Shown in pieces: positions 1 to 8,971 of a stretch of 64,000 nt of DNA. The stretch's first letter is position 1, and each line of letters starts with the position of its first letter. The notes under the pieces were generated by a model, which was not told the DNA's origin, ran no database searches, and worked only from the letters and a program-made list of their open reading frames with translations. The stretch is from Kingella denitrificans ATCC 33394 (GTDB lineage: Bacteria > Pseudomonadota > Gammaproteobacteria > Burkholderiales > Neisseriaceae), in the NCBI RefSeq assembly GCF_000190695.1, contig NZ_GL870929.1, positions 1,747,200-1,811,199 on the forward strand, in the 5' to 3' direction. Position numbers and translations under genes: made by a program.

Positions 1-310
1 ACAGGCAGGTAACGTGGTGCGGCAGGATGTTTTGAACGTGCGTGAGCAGTTTGTCTTTGTGGCGCAGCGCCAATTCGGTTTCCAGTTCGTAGGCTTTGTC
101 GAAATGGTCTTCGATGCTGCGCTTGCTGCGGCCGGTCACGAAAATGATTTCGGTGCAGCCTGCTTCCACGGCTTCTTCCACTGCGTATTGAATCAAGGGT
201 TTGTCGACAATCGGCAGCATTTCTTTGGGATTGGCCTTGGTGGCGGGCAGAAAACGCGTGCCCATGCCGGCAACGGGGAATACGGCTTTGCGGATTTTCG
301 GGTGGCTCAT
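1..310 (-). CDS. galU: UTP--glucose-1-phosphate uridylyltransferase, N-terminal part
   Basis: Makes UDP-glucose from UTP and glucose-1-phosphate in the cytoplasm, for surface polysaccharide and LOS synthesis. The visible 103 residues begin MSHPKIRKAVFPVAGMGTRF, which carries the nucleotide-binding GxGTRFLP loop, followed by KANPKEMLPI and a VDKPLIQYAVEEA stretch typical of GalU. The gene runs off the left edge of the window, so the C-terminal two thirds are missing here, not deleted. The start ATG is at 308-310 on the reverse strand. The identification rests on family motifs and is secure. Confidence 0.93.
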   Translation of the reverse strand, partial: MSHPKIRKAVFPVAGMGTRFLPATKANPKEMLPIVDKPLIQYAVEEAVEAGCTEIIFVTGRSKRSIEDHFDKAYELETELALRHKDKLLTHVQNILPHHVTCL

Positions 311-360
311 AACGTTCCTCTTCTATTTCATCGGGTGGACTCGGCGGTATTATAGCGGTA

Positions 361-406
361 AAAAAAGCAGCCTGCACTTCCCAAAACGGAGGGTGCAGGC
401 TGCTTT
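361..406 (-). terminator. Uptake-sequence hairpin terminator after dsbD
   Basis: Two inverted copies of the 12-mer AAGCAGCCTGCA (365-376 and 394-405) form a stem. On the minus strand it is followed by a run of six T, just downstream of the dsbD stop. Confidence 0.8.
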
Positions 407-419
407 CGCATTGTCCGGC

Positions 420-2240
420 TTATTGCTCGCGGGCGCGATACCACGCGATGAATTCATCCGGTTTCGCATAGCCCAGCAGGGCATCGCTGCGGCGGCCATC
501 CGCGTGTAGGACAAACAGTCCGGGCGGGCCGAACAGGCTGTATTGTTTCAGCAGCGCCTGATGTGCGGGCGTGTTGGCAGTTACGTCAATTTGCACTAGC
601 CGCGCCAAGGGGACGGCAGCCTGCACTTCGGGCTGGCTGAACGTGTTGGCTTCCATTTCTTTGCAGGAGACGCACCAGTCGGCATAAAAATCCAACAATA
701 CGGGTTGCTGCGGATGTTCCGCCAGCATTTTGGCCACAGCCTGCTCCATTTGCGCCACGTCGGTGAATTTCTGCCCGTGCGCCGTGCCGTCTGTCGGCGG
801 ATGCAGCGTTAAAAAGCGGTGCAGCGCGGTGCTTTGCTGCTGCCAGGATTGGTAGGCAAACCACAAGCCGCCCAGCAGCATGGTGCAGGCTGCCGCGCCG
901 AACACAAGCCGCGCCAAACCGCCGAGTTTGCCGAGTTTGCTCAGCCAATACAGCGCGGGCAGCACCAGCAATGCCGTGTAAAGCGATACGGTCAGCGCAT
1001 AAGGCAGGAACGGGGTGGCCAGATACACGGCGACGGCCAGCAGAATCACGCCGAACGCGTATTTGATGCCGTCCATCCACGCACCGGCGCGCGGCATAAT
1101 GTGGCCGCCGAACGTGCCGATGGCGATAAGCGGAACGCCCGTACCCAATGCCAACGCATACAGCAGCATACCGCCCAGCAGCGCATCGCCCGTTTTGCCG
1201 ATATAGCCCAAGGCGGCGGCCAGCGGCGGCGCAACGCACGGGCCGACAATCAGCGCCGACAGCATGCCCATCACAAACACGGAAGCGACTTTGCCGCCCG
1301 ATAAGCGGTTGGACTGCATTTGGAAATAATTTTGCACGGCGGCGGGCAGTTGCAGCTGGAACACGCCGAACATCGACAATGCCAGCAGCACCATCAGCCC
1401 GGCCATGGCCAGCACCACCCAAGCCTGTTGCAGCCACACGGTCAGCAGCGCGCCGGTCAATCCCGCCAGCACGCCCACGGCCGTGTAGGTCAGCGCCAAA
1501 CCCTGCACATATACGAACGACAGGGCGAACGCCCGTTTTTTGCTGCCGCTTTTATCGCCCACGATAATGCTGGAAACGATGGGCAGTAGCGGATACATGC
1601 ACGCGGTGAAGCTCAAGCCCAATCCGAACACAAAAAACGCCAGCAGGTTGATACCCAGCGTGTCGCGCGATAAGTGGTGCAGGCTGCTTGAAAGGGAATC
1701 AGCAGGCGCGGGTGAAGGGGGAGCAGCGGTCACGCGCGGATTGGACGCTGCTCCCTGCGGCTTTACAAACATACTCTTCGGTTCGTCGGCAGCGGCCGTA
1801 TCGTTGCCGTACACGCCCGGCCCTTGGATGTCGAACGAGGTTTCCACCGGCGGATAGCACACGCCTGCTTCGGCACAACCTTGATAATTCAATGTGATGT
1901 GGTAGCTTTTCGGCGCGGTTTTCGCGTACGGCCAATTCACTTGTGCGCTTTTGTGATACACCGTTTGTTTGCCGAAGAATTCGTCTTCTTTTTCCTGGCC
2001 TTCGCTGAATTTCGGCGCGGCCAGTAATCCGGCAGGCTCGGTCACGCCCGTGATTTTGCTTTGGTACATGTAATAACCGTCGGCAATGCGGAATTCCACC
2101 GCTACGCCTTGGTCGGACACGGTAACCGTGGGCACGAAGGCTTTTTCCGGCGGCAGCAAGTCGTCCGGGTTCACTGCGGCAAAGGCCAGTTGCAGCCCCA
2201 GCAGCCACAGGCACAGCGCATACCATAATTTTTGCATCAT
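420..2240 (-). CDS. dsbD: Thiol:disulfide interchange protein DsbD
   Basis: Inner-membrane reductase that carries electrons from cytoplasmic thioredoxin to periplasmic thiol proteins (cytochrome c maturation, disulfide isomerisation). The 606 residues show the full three-part layout: a signal peptide (about 1-21), a periplasmic alpha domain with the YQGCAEAGVCYPP cysteine pair (about 120-135), a polytopic central domain with FTACMYPLLP and GPCVAPP cysteine motifs, and a C-terminal thioredoxin-like domain with DWCVSCKEME (cysteines near 521 and 524). An exact uptake sequence is embedded in the linker before the membrane domain, where it is read as SSLH. Length fits the family. Two adjacent ATGs are possible starts; the first is used. 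Confidence 0.95.
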   Translation of the reverse strand: MMQKLWYALCLWLLGLQLAFAAVNPDDLLPPEKAFVPTVTVSDQGVAVEFRIADGYYMYQSKITGVTEPAGLLAAPKFSEGQEKEDEFFGKQTVYHKSAQVNWPYAKTAPKSYHITLNYQGCAEAGVCYPPVETSFDIQGPGVYGNDTAAADEPKSMFVKPQGAASNPRVTAAPPSPAPADSLSSSLHHLSRDTLGINLLAFFVFGLGLSFTACMYPLLPIVSSIIVGDKSGSKKRAFALSFVYVQGLALTYTAVGVLAGLTGALLTVWLQQAWVVLAMAGLMVLLALSMFGVFQLQLPAAVQNYFQMQSNRLSGGKVASVFVMGMLSALIVGPCVAPPLAAALGYIGKTGDALLGGMLLYALALGTGVPLIAIGTFGGHIMPRAGAWMDGIKYAFGVILLAVAVYLATPFLPYALTVSLYTALLVLPALYWLSKLGKLGGLARLVFGAAACTMLLGGLWFAYQSWQQQSTALHRFLTLHPPTDGTAHGQKFTDVAQMEQAVAKMLAEHPQQPVLLDFYADWCVSCKEMEANTFSQPEVQAAVPLARLVQIDVTANTPAHQALLKQYSLFGPPGLFVLHADGRRSDALLGYAKPDEFIAWYRAREQ

Positions 2241-2318
2241 ACTTCCTTATTATCAAAACGAGTGGGGCGATTATATACCCGATGATGCGCTTGCGCTTGC
2301 AAAATCGTAAAGAGGATG

Positions 2319-2385
2319 GTGCAGGCTGCTTTTTGCGGCCGGAAAGCAGCCTGCATTTGGAAAATCGGCGTGCAGGCTGCTTGGT
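2319..2385. repeat. Cluster of three uptake sequences between dsbD and modA
   Basis: Three copies of the uptake 12-mer in alternating orientation (near 2322, 2346 and 2373) lie in the divergent dsbD/modA interval. They could form competing hairpins in the modA leader. Confidence 0.6.
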
Positions 2386-2509
2386 TGTCTACTACTTTAG
2401 AACTAGTCCGCAAAATACACCGAAATTATTATTTTGCCCCGTGGCCGATTTTGTTAAGGTGTCAGGCGTTTTTCTGACACCCATCCACTCACCGAACCGG
2501 AGATTCCCC

Positions 2510-3265
2510 ATGAACCAAAAATTACCGAAATATCTGGCCGGCAGCGTTTTGCTGGCATTGTCTTTGAACGTATCCGCAGAAGAAATTACCGTGTCGGCCG
2601 CCGCCAGCCTGAAAGAAGCGTTTGGCGAAATTGCCGCACAGTATCAGCAAAAATATCCCGATGCCAAAATTAACCTGAACACCGCCGCTTCCGGCGTTTT
2701 GTTGCAGCAAATCGCCCAAGGCGCACCGGCGGACGTGTTTGCTTCTGCCGATGAAGCCACGATGGACAAAGCGGCAGCGCAAAACCTGATTCAGGCGAAC
2801 ACCCGCAAAACCTTCGCGCACAACTCGCTGGTGTTGATTACCCCAAAAAATAGCAGCCTGCACATTACCAAACCGGCGGATTTACTGAACAATGCTGTGC
2901 GCCACGTTGCCGTGGGCAAACCCGAAAGCGTGCCTGCCGGTGCCTATACCAAAGCCGCTTTGACGCAACAAAACGTGTGGGACGCGCTGCAAAGCAAAGT
3001 GGTGTACACCCAAAACGTGCGCCAAGCATTGGATTATGTGACACGCGGCGAAGCGGATGCGGGCTTTGTGTACCGCACCGATGCCGTGTTGCAGCAAAGC
3101 CGCCTGAACATTGCCGCCACCGTGCCGACCGTGAAACCGGTGTCTTATCCTTTGGCCGTGGTGGCCGCCAGCACGCACAAAGCCGAAGCGCAGCGTTTCG
3201 TGCAGTATGTGTTGTCGGCCAACGGACAAAACGTATTGCGTAAATACGGTTTCAGCAAACCTTAA
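2510..3265 (+). CDS. modA: Molybdate ABC transporter substrate-binding protein
   Basis: Periplasmic protein that captures molybdate for the ModBC importer. 251 residues from the ATG at 2510; a longer open frame upstream is rejected because this Met starts a clean signal peptide (about 1-22, ending NVSA before EEITV). The mature part begins with ITVSAAASLKEAF, the classical ModA opening with oxyanion-binding serines, and carries PADVFASAD and GKPESVPAG motifs. A near-match uptake sequence is read as SSLH at about 119. First gene of modABC. Confidence 0.94.
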   Translation: MNQKLPKYLAGSVLLALSLNVSAEEITVSAAASLKEAFGEIAAQYQQKYPDAKINLNTAASGVLLQQIAQGAPADVFASADEATMDKAAAQNLIQANTRKTFAHNSLVLITPKNSSLHITKPADLLNNAVRHVAVGKPESVPAGAYTKAALTQQNVWDALQSKVVYTQNVRQALDYVTRGEADAGFVYRTDAVLQQSRLNIAATVPTVKPVSYPLAVVAASTHKAEAQRFVQYVLSANGQNVLRKYGFSKP

Positions 3266-3279
3266 CCGTTTTGACATGC

Positions 3280-3324
3280 GCCGTGTTTTATTGTGGGAAT
3301 GATGATTTCGCAGTAAAACACGGC
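3280..3324 (+). other. Intercistronic hairpin between modA and modB
   Basis: Eleven-base inverted arms (gccgtgtttta at 3280-3290 and its complement at 3314-3324) lie in the modA-modB gap. There is no T-run after it, so it may stabilise or limit the transcript rather than terminate it. Confidence 0.5.
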
Positions 3325-3380
3325 CGATGTACGCTCAAAAGCAGCCTGCACCCATCCCGATAACGACACGAACACGCGCC

Positions 3381-4055
3381 ATGGACTTCGCCAACACCCT
3401 GCCGGCATTTTACTTATCGCTCAAAGTGGCCTTCACCGCCACCGGCATCAACATCATTCTCGGCATCACAATCGGCTTTTTGCTGGCCCGCAAACGCTTT
3501 CCCGGCCGCGAACTGCTCGATACCGTGCTCACGCTGCCCATGGTCTTGCCGCCCACGGTGATGGGCTATTACCTGCTCGTCCTGCTCGGCAAACGCGGCG
3601 TCATCGGGCAATGGCTGGAAAGCGCGCTCGATATCCGTCTCATCTTCACATGGCAGGGTGCAGCCATTGCCGCCGCCGCCGTCACATTTCCGCTCATCGT
3701 CAAACCCACGCGCGCCGCATTCGAAGGCGTGAACCCGCAGCTCGAACAGGCCGCCCGCGTACTGGGGCTGCCCGAAGCCGCCGTGTTTTGGCGCATCACG
3801 CTGCCTTTGGCTTGGCGCGGCATTTTGGCGGGCATTTTGCTGACCTTCGCGCGTGCCTTGGGCGAATTCGGCGCCACGCTCATGGTGGCCGGCAGCATTC
3901 CGGGCCAAACCCAAACCCTTTCCATTGCCGTGTACGAAGCCGTGCAGGCGGGCGATGATGGACTGGCCAACCAGCTGGTGGCGCTGATTTCCCTTGTCTG
4001 CATCGTGATTTTGTGGACGACCACCCACCTGAGCAAAAGCAAACCCCATTACTAA
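3381..4055 (+). CDS. modB: Molybdate ABC transporter permease
   Basis: Inner-membrane channel of the molybdate importer. The start chosen is the ATG at 3381 (MDFANTLPAFYLSLKVAF, 224 residues) because the upstream in-frame ATG at 3327 adds a non-hydrophobic segment containing an uptake sequence. It has several TM helices and the permease signature EQAARVLGLPEAAVFWRITL (about 120-140), the EAA loop that docks on ModC. LTLPMVLPPTVMGYYLL is typical of ModB/CysT permeases. Nine bases separate it from modC. Confidence 0.93.
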   Translation: MDFANTLPAFYLSLKVAFTATGINIILGITIGFLLARKRFPGRELLDTVLTLPMVLPPTVMGYYLLVLLGKRGVIGQWLESALDIRLIFTWQGAAIAAAAVTFPLIVKPTRAAFEGVNPQLEQAARVLGLPEAAVFWRITLPLAWRGILAGILLTFARALGEFGATLMVAGSIPGQTQTLSIAVYEAVQAGDDGLANQLVALISLVCIVILWTTTHLSKSKPHY

Positions 4056-4063
4056 ACCGCACC

Positions 4064-4741
4064 ATGCAACCACTGATTTTTGATTTCCGCCTGCGCCAGC
4101 ACCTAAGCAGCCCCGGCCACACGTTCTCGCTCGACATTGCCTGCCAAAGCAGCGCCAAACGCATTGCCGTGATTGGCGCGTCCGGCTCGGGCAAAAGCCT
4201 GACTTTGCGCCTGCTGGCAGGGCTCGAACCGTTGCAGGAAGGGCATGTCCGCATTCGCAACACCTGCTATGCCGATACCGCCGAAGGCATTAACCTGCCA
4301 CCGCAAAAACGCTGCGTGGGGCTGATGTTTCAGGATTACGCGCTGTTCCCGCATTTGACCGTGGCGCAAAACATTGCCTTCGGGCTGCACAAAAACCTGG
4401 CACAGCCGCCCAAAGCAGCCTGCACCCAAACGCAGTTTTGGCTGGAAAAAATGCAGCTTGCCCACTTGACTCACCATTACCCGCACCAGATTTCCGGCGG
4501 TCAAAAGCAACGCACCGCCCTGGCGCGCGCCTGCATCGTCCGCCCCGAATGGCTGCTGCTGGACGAACCGTTTTCCGCGCTGGATACCGATTTGCGCCGC
4601 CAAATGCGCGAACAGGTGCTGGCCGTGCAGCAGGAATTGGACATTCCGCTGCTGCTGGTGACGCACGACGCGCAAGATGCCGAAGTGCTGGCCGATGAAG
4701 TGTTTGACATACAGAACGGCTTGATACAGACGGTTTCTTGA
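4064..4741 (+). CDS. modC: Molybdate ABC transporter ATPase, short form
   Basis: Powers molybdate import. The ATG at 4064 (MQPLIFDFRLRQHL) lies just after modB; 225 residues. Walker A is GASGSGKS (about 38-45), the signature is ISGGQKQ, and Walker B is LLLDEPF followed by the H-loop LLVTHDAQDAEVLADEV. Typical ModC is about 350 residues with a C-terminal TOBE/Mop molybdate-binding domain. This protein stops after the nucleotide-binding domain, so that regulatory domain is absent. An exact uptake sequence is read as KAACT within the helical domain. The trailing uptake-sequence hairpin makes it the last gene of the operon. Confidence 0.9.
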   Translation: MQPLIFDFRLRQHLSSPGHTFSLDIACQSSAKRIAVIGASGSGKSLTLRLLAGLEPLQEGHVRIRNTCYADTAEGINLPPQKRCVGLMFQDYALFPHLTVAQNIAFGLHKNLAQPPKAACTQTQFWLEKMQLAHLTHHYPHQISGGQKQRTALARACIVRPEWLLLDEPFSALDTDLRRQMREQVLAVQQELDIPLLLVTHDAQDAEVLADEVFDIQNGLIQTVS

Positions 4742-4762
4742 TAAAAAATTAATTTAATTAAT

Positions 4763-4808
4763 AAAAAAGCAGCCTGCACTTTGAAAATTGAAGTGCAGGC
4801 TGCTTTTG
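4763..4808. terminator. Bidirectional uptake-sequence terminator between modC and mltG
   Basis: Inverted 12-mers at 4767-4778 and 4794-4805, flanked by A and T runs, lie between two convergent genes. Confidence 0.8.
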
Positions 4809-4875
4809 GTCTGAATCTTGAATCTATGATTCAGCGAACCGATATGTGCTTTTTAAGCGCCGAAACCGTACGGTG

Positions 4876-5877
4876 TTATTTCTTCAGAATATACTGCTTC
4901 ACCGCGGCATTGTGTTCTTCCAGCGTGTGGCTGAACTGGCTTTTGCCCGTGCCGTCCATGCGCGACACGAAATACAGGAATTTGCTGTCGGACGGTTGGG
5001 CGGCGGCATCCAGCGCGGCGCGGCCGGGCAGGGCGATGGGCGTGGGCGTGAGGCCGTAGCGCGTGTAGGTGTTGTAGGGCGTGTCGCGCTGCAAATCGGC
5101 ACGGCGGATTTTGCCGTTATACGCGCTGCCCATGCCGTAAATCACGGCGGGGTCGGTTTGCAGGCGCATGTTCATGGCCAAGCGGTTGCGGAACACGGCG
5201 GCCACGTCGCGGCGGTCTTCTTCGTGTGCGGTTTCCTTTTCAATCAGGCTGGCCATAATCAGCAGTTCGTAAGGCGTTTTATAGGGCAGGTTGTCGGCGC
5301 GGCTCTCCCAGGCGGCCTGCAAATTTTCCTGCATGGCGCGGTATGCCGCCCGATAAACTGCCACATCGCTCGAATCGGCCGCTACTTCGTAAGTGTCGGG
5401 GAAAAACAGGCCTTCGGGGTTGTCGGACACGGGTTCGGAAGCGATTTTTTGCATCAGCTCTTTATCCGACCAGTTTTTCGTGTCGTGCCGCAGCAGCGTG
5501 TTTTGGTTGATGATGCGGCGCATTTGGGCAAAGCGCATGCCTTCCACAATCTGAATGCGCACCATGTCCGGCCCCGCGCTGCTCAGCCGCCGCACGATTT
5601 CCCATGCCGACACGCGCGCAGGCAGGCGGTAGCTGCCCGGAGCCAACTGGTTTTGCGTGCCGTTCAAATAAGCCGCCAGCAGCACGCCCCAGCGCGAAAA
5701 CACCTGATCCTTGTCCGCCAACTGACGGCCGACCGCGGCAAAGCCCTGTCCTTTTTCCACCGTGAGCCGATAAGGCATGCCGTTGTTTTTCGGCACGAAC
5801 ACCAAAGCGGCAGGCACGGCAACCAGCAGGGCAACGATTATGGAAATCGCCAATAAATAAGCCGTTTTGCGCGACAT
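4876..5877 (-). CDS. mltG: Endolytic murein transglycosylase MltG (YceG family)
   Basis: Membrane-anchored enzyme that cleaves nascent glycan strands and so sets peptidoglycan chain length. 333 residues: a short cytoplasmic start, one TM helix (about 7-28), a LysM-like region, then the YceG catalytic domain. The key motif is LLIMASLIEKETAHEEDR, containing the catalytic glutamate of the family; LQTDPAVIYGMG and the late YNTYTRYGLTPTPIALPG stretch are also diagnostic. Length and domain order are normal. Confidence 0.94.
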   Translation of the reverse strand: MSRKTAYLLAISIIVALLVAVPAALVFVPKNNGMPYRLTVEKGQGFAAVGRQLADKDQVFSRWGVLLAAYLNGTQNQLAPGSYRLPARVSAWEIVRRLSSAGPDMVRIQIVEGMRFAQMRRIINQNTLLRHDTKNWSDKELMQKIASEPVSDNPEGLFFPDTYEVAADSSDVAVYRAAYRAMQENLQAAWESRADNLPYKTPYELLIMASLIEKETAHEEDRRDVAAVFRNRLAMNMRLQTDPAVIYGMGSAYNGKIRRADLQRDTPYNTYTRYGLTPTPIALPGRAALDAAAQPSDSKFLYFVSRMDGTGKSQFSHTLEEHNAAVKQYILKK

Positions 5878-6177
5878 ATATTATTTCCCGTGAAAAAAAG
5901 GGCATTATATACGACTGTTCCGATTTTCAAAGTGCAGGCTGATTTTTGCGCGGTTCAAAAGCAGCCTGCACATCTGGGAATCCCTGCAATCCGGTGCTGT
6001 TTCATGGCGTATCGCCGCCATACCCACTCTTTGCGCCCGCTGTATCCCCAAAAAGCAGCCTGCACCCCGAAAACAACGTGCAGGCTGCTTTTGGCAGTCA
6101 AAATCTGTTAAAATCCGTCCCTTTGATTTTTCACGCGTTTCAGGCAGCCTGAAACCCGAAACCCACACGAGAACCCC
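5878..6177. other. mltG-prfC intergenic region
   Basis: Divergent promoter region with no gene. It holds a degenerate plus intact uptake-sequence pair (5936-5970), a second inverted pair (6053-6064 and 6079-6090), an AGGCAGCCTGAA variant at about 6143, and a 19-base segment at 5999-6017 that recurs at 22891. Confidence 0.6.
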
Positions 6178-7779
6178 ATGTCCAAAGAATTATTAGACCA
6201 AGTACGCCGCCGCCGCACGTTTGCCATCATCTCCCACCCCGACGCGGGTAAAACCACGCTGACCGAAAAACTCTTGCTGTTTTCAGGCGCGATTCAGAGC
6301 GCGGGTACGGTAAAAGGCAAGAAAACCGGCAAATTCGCCACCTCCGACTGGATGGAAATCGAGAAGCAGCGCGGCATTTCCGTGGCATCAAGCGTGATGC
6401 AGTTCGACTACAAAGACCACACCGTCAACCTCTTGGACACGCCGGGACACCAGGACTTCTCCGAAGACACCTACCGCGTGTTGACCGCCGTGGACAGCGC
6501 GTTGATGGTCATCGACGCGGCAAAAGGCGTGGAAGCGCAAACCATCAAACTCTTGAACGTCTGCCGCCTTCGCAATACGCCGATTGTCACGTTCATGAAC
6601 AAATACGACCGCGAAGTGCGCGATTCTTTGGAATTGCTGGACGAAGTGGAAAATATTTTAAAAATCCGCTGCGCGCCCGTCACTTGGCCGATCGGCATGG
6701 GCAAAAACTTCAAGGGCGTGTACCACATCCTGAACGATGAAATCTATCTCTTCGACGCCGGCGGCGAACGTCTGCCGCACGAGTTCGACATCATCAAAGG
6801 CATTGACAATCCCGAATTGGAACAACGCTTTCCGCTGGAAATTCAGCAGCTGCGCGACGAAATCGAATTGGTGCAGGCTGCTTCCAACGAGTTCAATCTC
6901 GACGAATTTCTCGCCGGCGAACTCACGCCCGTGTTCTTCGGTTCGGCGATTAACAATTTCGGTATTCAGGAAATCCTCAATTCATTGATTGATTGGGCGC
7001 CCGCGCCGAAACCGCGCGACGCAACCGTGCGCATGGTCGAGCCGGACGAGCCGAAATTTTCCGGATTTATCTTCAAAATCCAAGCCAATATGGACCCGAA
7101 ACACCGCGACCGCATCGCCTTTTTGCGCGTCTGCTCCGGCAAATTCGAGCGCGGCATGAAGATGAAACACCTGCGTATCAACCGCGAAATCGCTGCTTCC
7201 AGCGTGGTCACGTTCATGTCGCACGACCGCGAGCTGGTGGAAGAAGCCTACGCGGGCGACATCATCGGCATCCCGAACCACGGCAACATCCAAATCGGCG
7301 ACAGTTTCTCCGAAGGCGAACAACTGGCGTTCACCGGCATCCCCTTCTTCGCGCCCGAACTGTTCCGCAGCGTCCGCATCAAAAACCCGCTGAAAATCAA
7401 GCAACTGCAAAAAGGTTTGCAACAACTCGGCGAAGAAGGCGCGGTTCAAGTCTTCAAACCCATGAGCGGCGCGGATTTGATTTTGGGCGCAGTCGGCGTG
7501 TTGCAGTTTGAAGTCGTTACCTCGCGCCTCGCCAACGAATACGGCGTGGAAGCGGTGTTTGACAACGCGTCCATCTGGTCGGCACGCTGGGTGTCGTGCG
7601 ACGACAAGAAAAAGCTCGCCGAGTTTGAAAAAGCCAACGCCGCCAATCTGGCGATTGACGCAGGCGGCAACCTCGCCTACCTCGCCCCCAACCGCGTGAA
7701 TTTGGGACTCACGCAAGAACGCTGGCCGGACATCGTGTTCCACGAAACACGCGAGCATTCGGTGAAACTGAACGGCTGA
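6178..7779 (+). CDS. prfC: Peptide chain release factor 3
   Basis: Translational GTPase that recycles RF1/RF2 from the ribosome after peptide release. 533 residues, normal for RF3. G1 is SHPDAGKTTLTE (about 19-30), switch region RGISVASSVMQF, G3 DTPGHQDF (about 86-93), and G4 NKYDREV. The C-terminal part has SGADLILGAVGVLQFEVV, typical of RF3. An exact uptake sequence is read as VQAAS at about 232. Single gene with its own hairpin terminator. Confidence 0.96.
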   Translation: MSKELLDQVRRRRTFAIISHPDAGKTTLTEKLLLFSGAIQSAGTVKGKKTGKFATSDWMEIEKQRGISVASSVMQFDYKDHTVNLLDTPGHQDFSEDTYRVLTAVDSALMVIDAAKGVEAQTIKLLNVCRLRNTPIVTFMNKYDREVRDSLELLDEVENILKIRCAPVTWPIGMGKNFKGVYHILNDEIYLFDAGGERLPHEFDIIKGIDNPELEQRFPLEIQQLRDEIELVQAASNEFNLDEFLAGELTPVFFGSAINNFGIQEILNSLIDWAPAPKPRDATVRMVEPDEPKFSGFIFKIQANMDPKHRDRIAFLRVCSGKFERGMKMKHLRINREIAASSVVTFMSHDRELVEEAYAGDIIGIPNHGNIQIGDSFSEGEQLAFTGIPFFAPELFRSVRIKNPLKIKQLQKGLQQLGEEGAVQVFKPMSGADLILGAVGVLQFEVVTSRLANEYGVEAVFDNASIWSARWVSCDDKKKLAEFEKANAANLAIDAGGNLAYLAPNRVNLGLTQERWPDIVFHETREHSVKLNG

Positions 7780-7784
7780 TAAAG

Positions 7785-7838
7785 AAAGTGCAGGCTGCTT
7801 TTGAAGGTTTAAAAACCCGAAAAGCAGCCTGCACTTTT
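7785..7838 (+). terminator. Uptake-sequence terminator after prfC
   Basis: Inverted 12-mers at 7789-7800 and 7822-7833 start a few bases after the prfC stop, followed by TTTTGTTT. Confidence 0.78.
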
Positions 7839-7843
7839 GTTTA

Positions 7844-7940
7844 CCCTTTATTCCGCAAACGTTTTGCCACGAAACACGCGCACCGCGTTGCCAAGTGCCG
7901 AGCCTGCGTTGTGCAAAACTGTCTTGCAGGCTGCCTGAAA
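7844..7940 (-). pseudogene. Internally deleted remnant of prfH
   Basis: Reads as the last 49 bases of prfH (compare 9429-9477) joined through two bases to an internal prfH segment (compare 9829-9874), with a few substitutions. About 350 bp of the gene between these parts is missing, and nothing upstream of the second segment remains. It lies on the opposite side of the three-gene AT-rich module from the intact prfH, in the same orientation. Confidence 0.8.
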
Positions 7941-8012
7941 ATGGGTTGATGAAAAGATGTGGGATTATTAGCAAAAATAAGGGAATACAGTTTTTCATGC
8001 TGTTAGAAAAAG

Positions 8013-8054
8013 AAAAATCAGATTACCTAAAATGGAGTTTGGCAATCTGATTTT
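8013..8054 (-). terminator. Terminator of the 8080-8826 gene pair
   Basis: Inverted arms aaatcagatt and aatctgattt bracket a 20-base loop just downstream of the minus-strand stop at 8080. The stem is followed by T residues on the minus strand. Confidence 0.6.
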
Positions 8055-8079
8055 GAAATGAGAAAAACTTAATAACCAA

Positions 8080-8550
8080 TTATTGGCTAAAAAAAGTTTT
8101 TTCATGACACACATAATTATATATTGTTTCACCAAATGTATCTGGTATAGGCAAAACCTCAAGATTGATATTATCAGCAGAACTTATCAATTTTGGATTC
8201 CTCCCTCTCTCTAATCTTAATATAAAAGGCCCCTGATAAGTTTTTGAAGAATTTACACGAACTTTTCGTTGTAGGCAGTTTACAGTTACAGCGTAAAGTG
8301 TAGATTTTTCTACAACAGGCTTTCCATTTCTGCTTACTAATTTCCCATTTACGCTTTTATACTCTTCTACTAAAAACCATGCAGAACTATTTGAATGTGT
8401 ATTCCTATCCCCAAGTAAAGACGAATGCCCTTCTAAATCAATAGAAAGCAAATCCCACCTTCCGTCGAAAAGCGCTTGGTCTTGTGAGGGTGTAAAAGCA
8501 AATGCTAATTCAGATATACTCAATAATATAATAAAAAGTAGTTTTTTCAT
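8080..8550 (-). CDS. Hypothetical exported protein, possible surface-adhesin E-like
   Basis: 156 residues with a clear signal peptide (MKKLLFIILLSISELAFA, 1-18). The mature part starts with a WDLLSIDLEG strand and ends near a YVC motif, and contains two cysteines (NCLQ and VCHE) that could pair in the periplasm. That shape resembles small surface-adhesin E proteins, but I see no decisive motif, so the assignment is only a suggestion. Base composition is much more AT-rich than the flanking core genes, as in its neighbour, and the gene lies inside the module between the two prfH copies, so it is probably acquired. Confidence 0.6.
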   Translation of the reverse strand: MKKLLFIILLSISELAFAFTPSQDQALFDGRWDLLSIDLEGHSSLLGDRNTHSNSSAWFLVEEYKSVNGKLVSRNGKPVVEKSTLYAVTVNCLQRKVRVNSSKTYQGPFILRLERGRNPKLISSADNINLEVLPIPDTFGETIYNYVCHEKTFFSQ

Positions 8551-8571
8551 ATTGTTACACCATATTGATTA

Positions 8572-8826
8572 TTATACATTAGGGAAAATACTTTGTTTAA
8601 GTTCCACATCTTCGCTTTTTAATTCTTCTAAAAAAGCAAGCGCATTGAAATCAAAACCAATCTCTTTTTGAATGGGATAATGAATAACTATTTTTGCCTT
8701 ATCTATACTGTATTCCCAATTTTTCTTTTGGCAAATTTGTTTCAGCTTTTCTATTAAAATACGGACTTCTTCGACCGTTTCTGCTTCCTGTGCTAAATCC
8801 AAATTAAATTTAACGCTATTTATCAT
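8572..8826 (-). CDS. Small hypothetical protein in AT-rich module
   Basis: 84 residues, not recognised. Predicted to be soluble and mostly helical, with a charged N-terminal half (LAQEAETVEEVRILIEKLKQ) and an acidic C-terminal half. It lies 21 bases upstream of the exported protein gene and on the same strand, so the two are probably co-transcribed. A GGAG-like ribosome site (rc of gctcc) sits about 8 bases before the ATG. The gene diverges from the HTH regulator at 8972, which could control it. Confidence 0.5.
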   Translation of the reverse strand: MINSVKFNLDLAQEAETVEEVRILIEKLKQICQKKNWEYSIDKAKIVIHYPIQKEIGFDFNALAFLEELKSEDVELKQSIFPNV

Positions 8827-8934
8827 AATTTCGCTCCTAATTTAAATAAAATAATACCTATGTTAAACTTTGTAAGAAATTTTAACCAGCAACAGAAAAT
8901 AGTAAAATGCACACTTTAAATATCGAAAACCACT

Positions 8935-8953
8935 CTTTCAGGCAACCTGAAAG
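8935..8953 (+). promoter_or_regulatory. Inverted repeat before the HTH regulator gene
   Basis: Perfect 8-base arms (ctttcagg and cctgaaag) around a CAA spacer, 18 bases before the start codon. It may be an operator for the regulator, but it also resembles a decayed uptake sequence. Confidence 0.35.
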
Positions 8954-8971
8954 AAATTAAAGGATAAAAAA

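Noticed and set aside
2282..2509. Upstream extension of modA
   Set aside because: It reads through three uptake sequences and has no similarity; the signal peptide starts at 2510.
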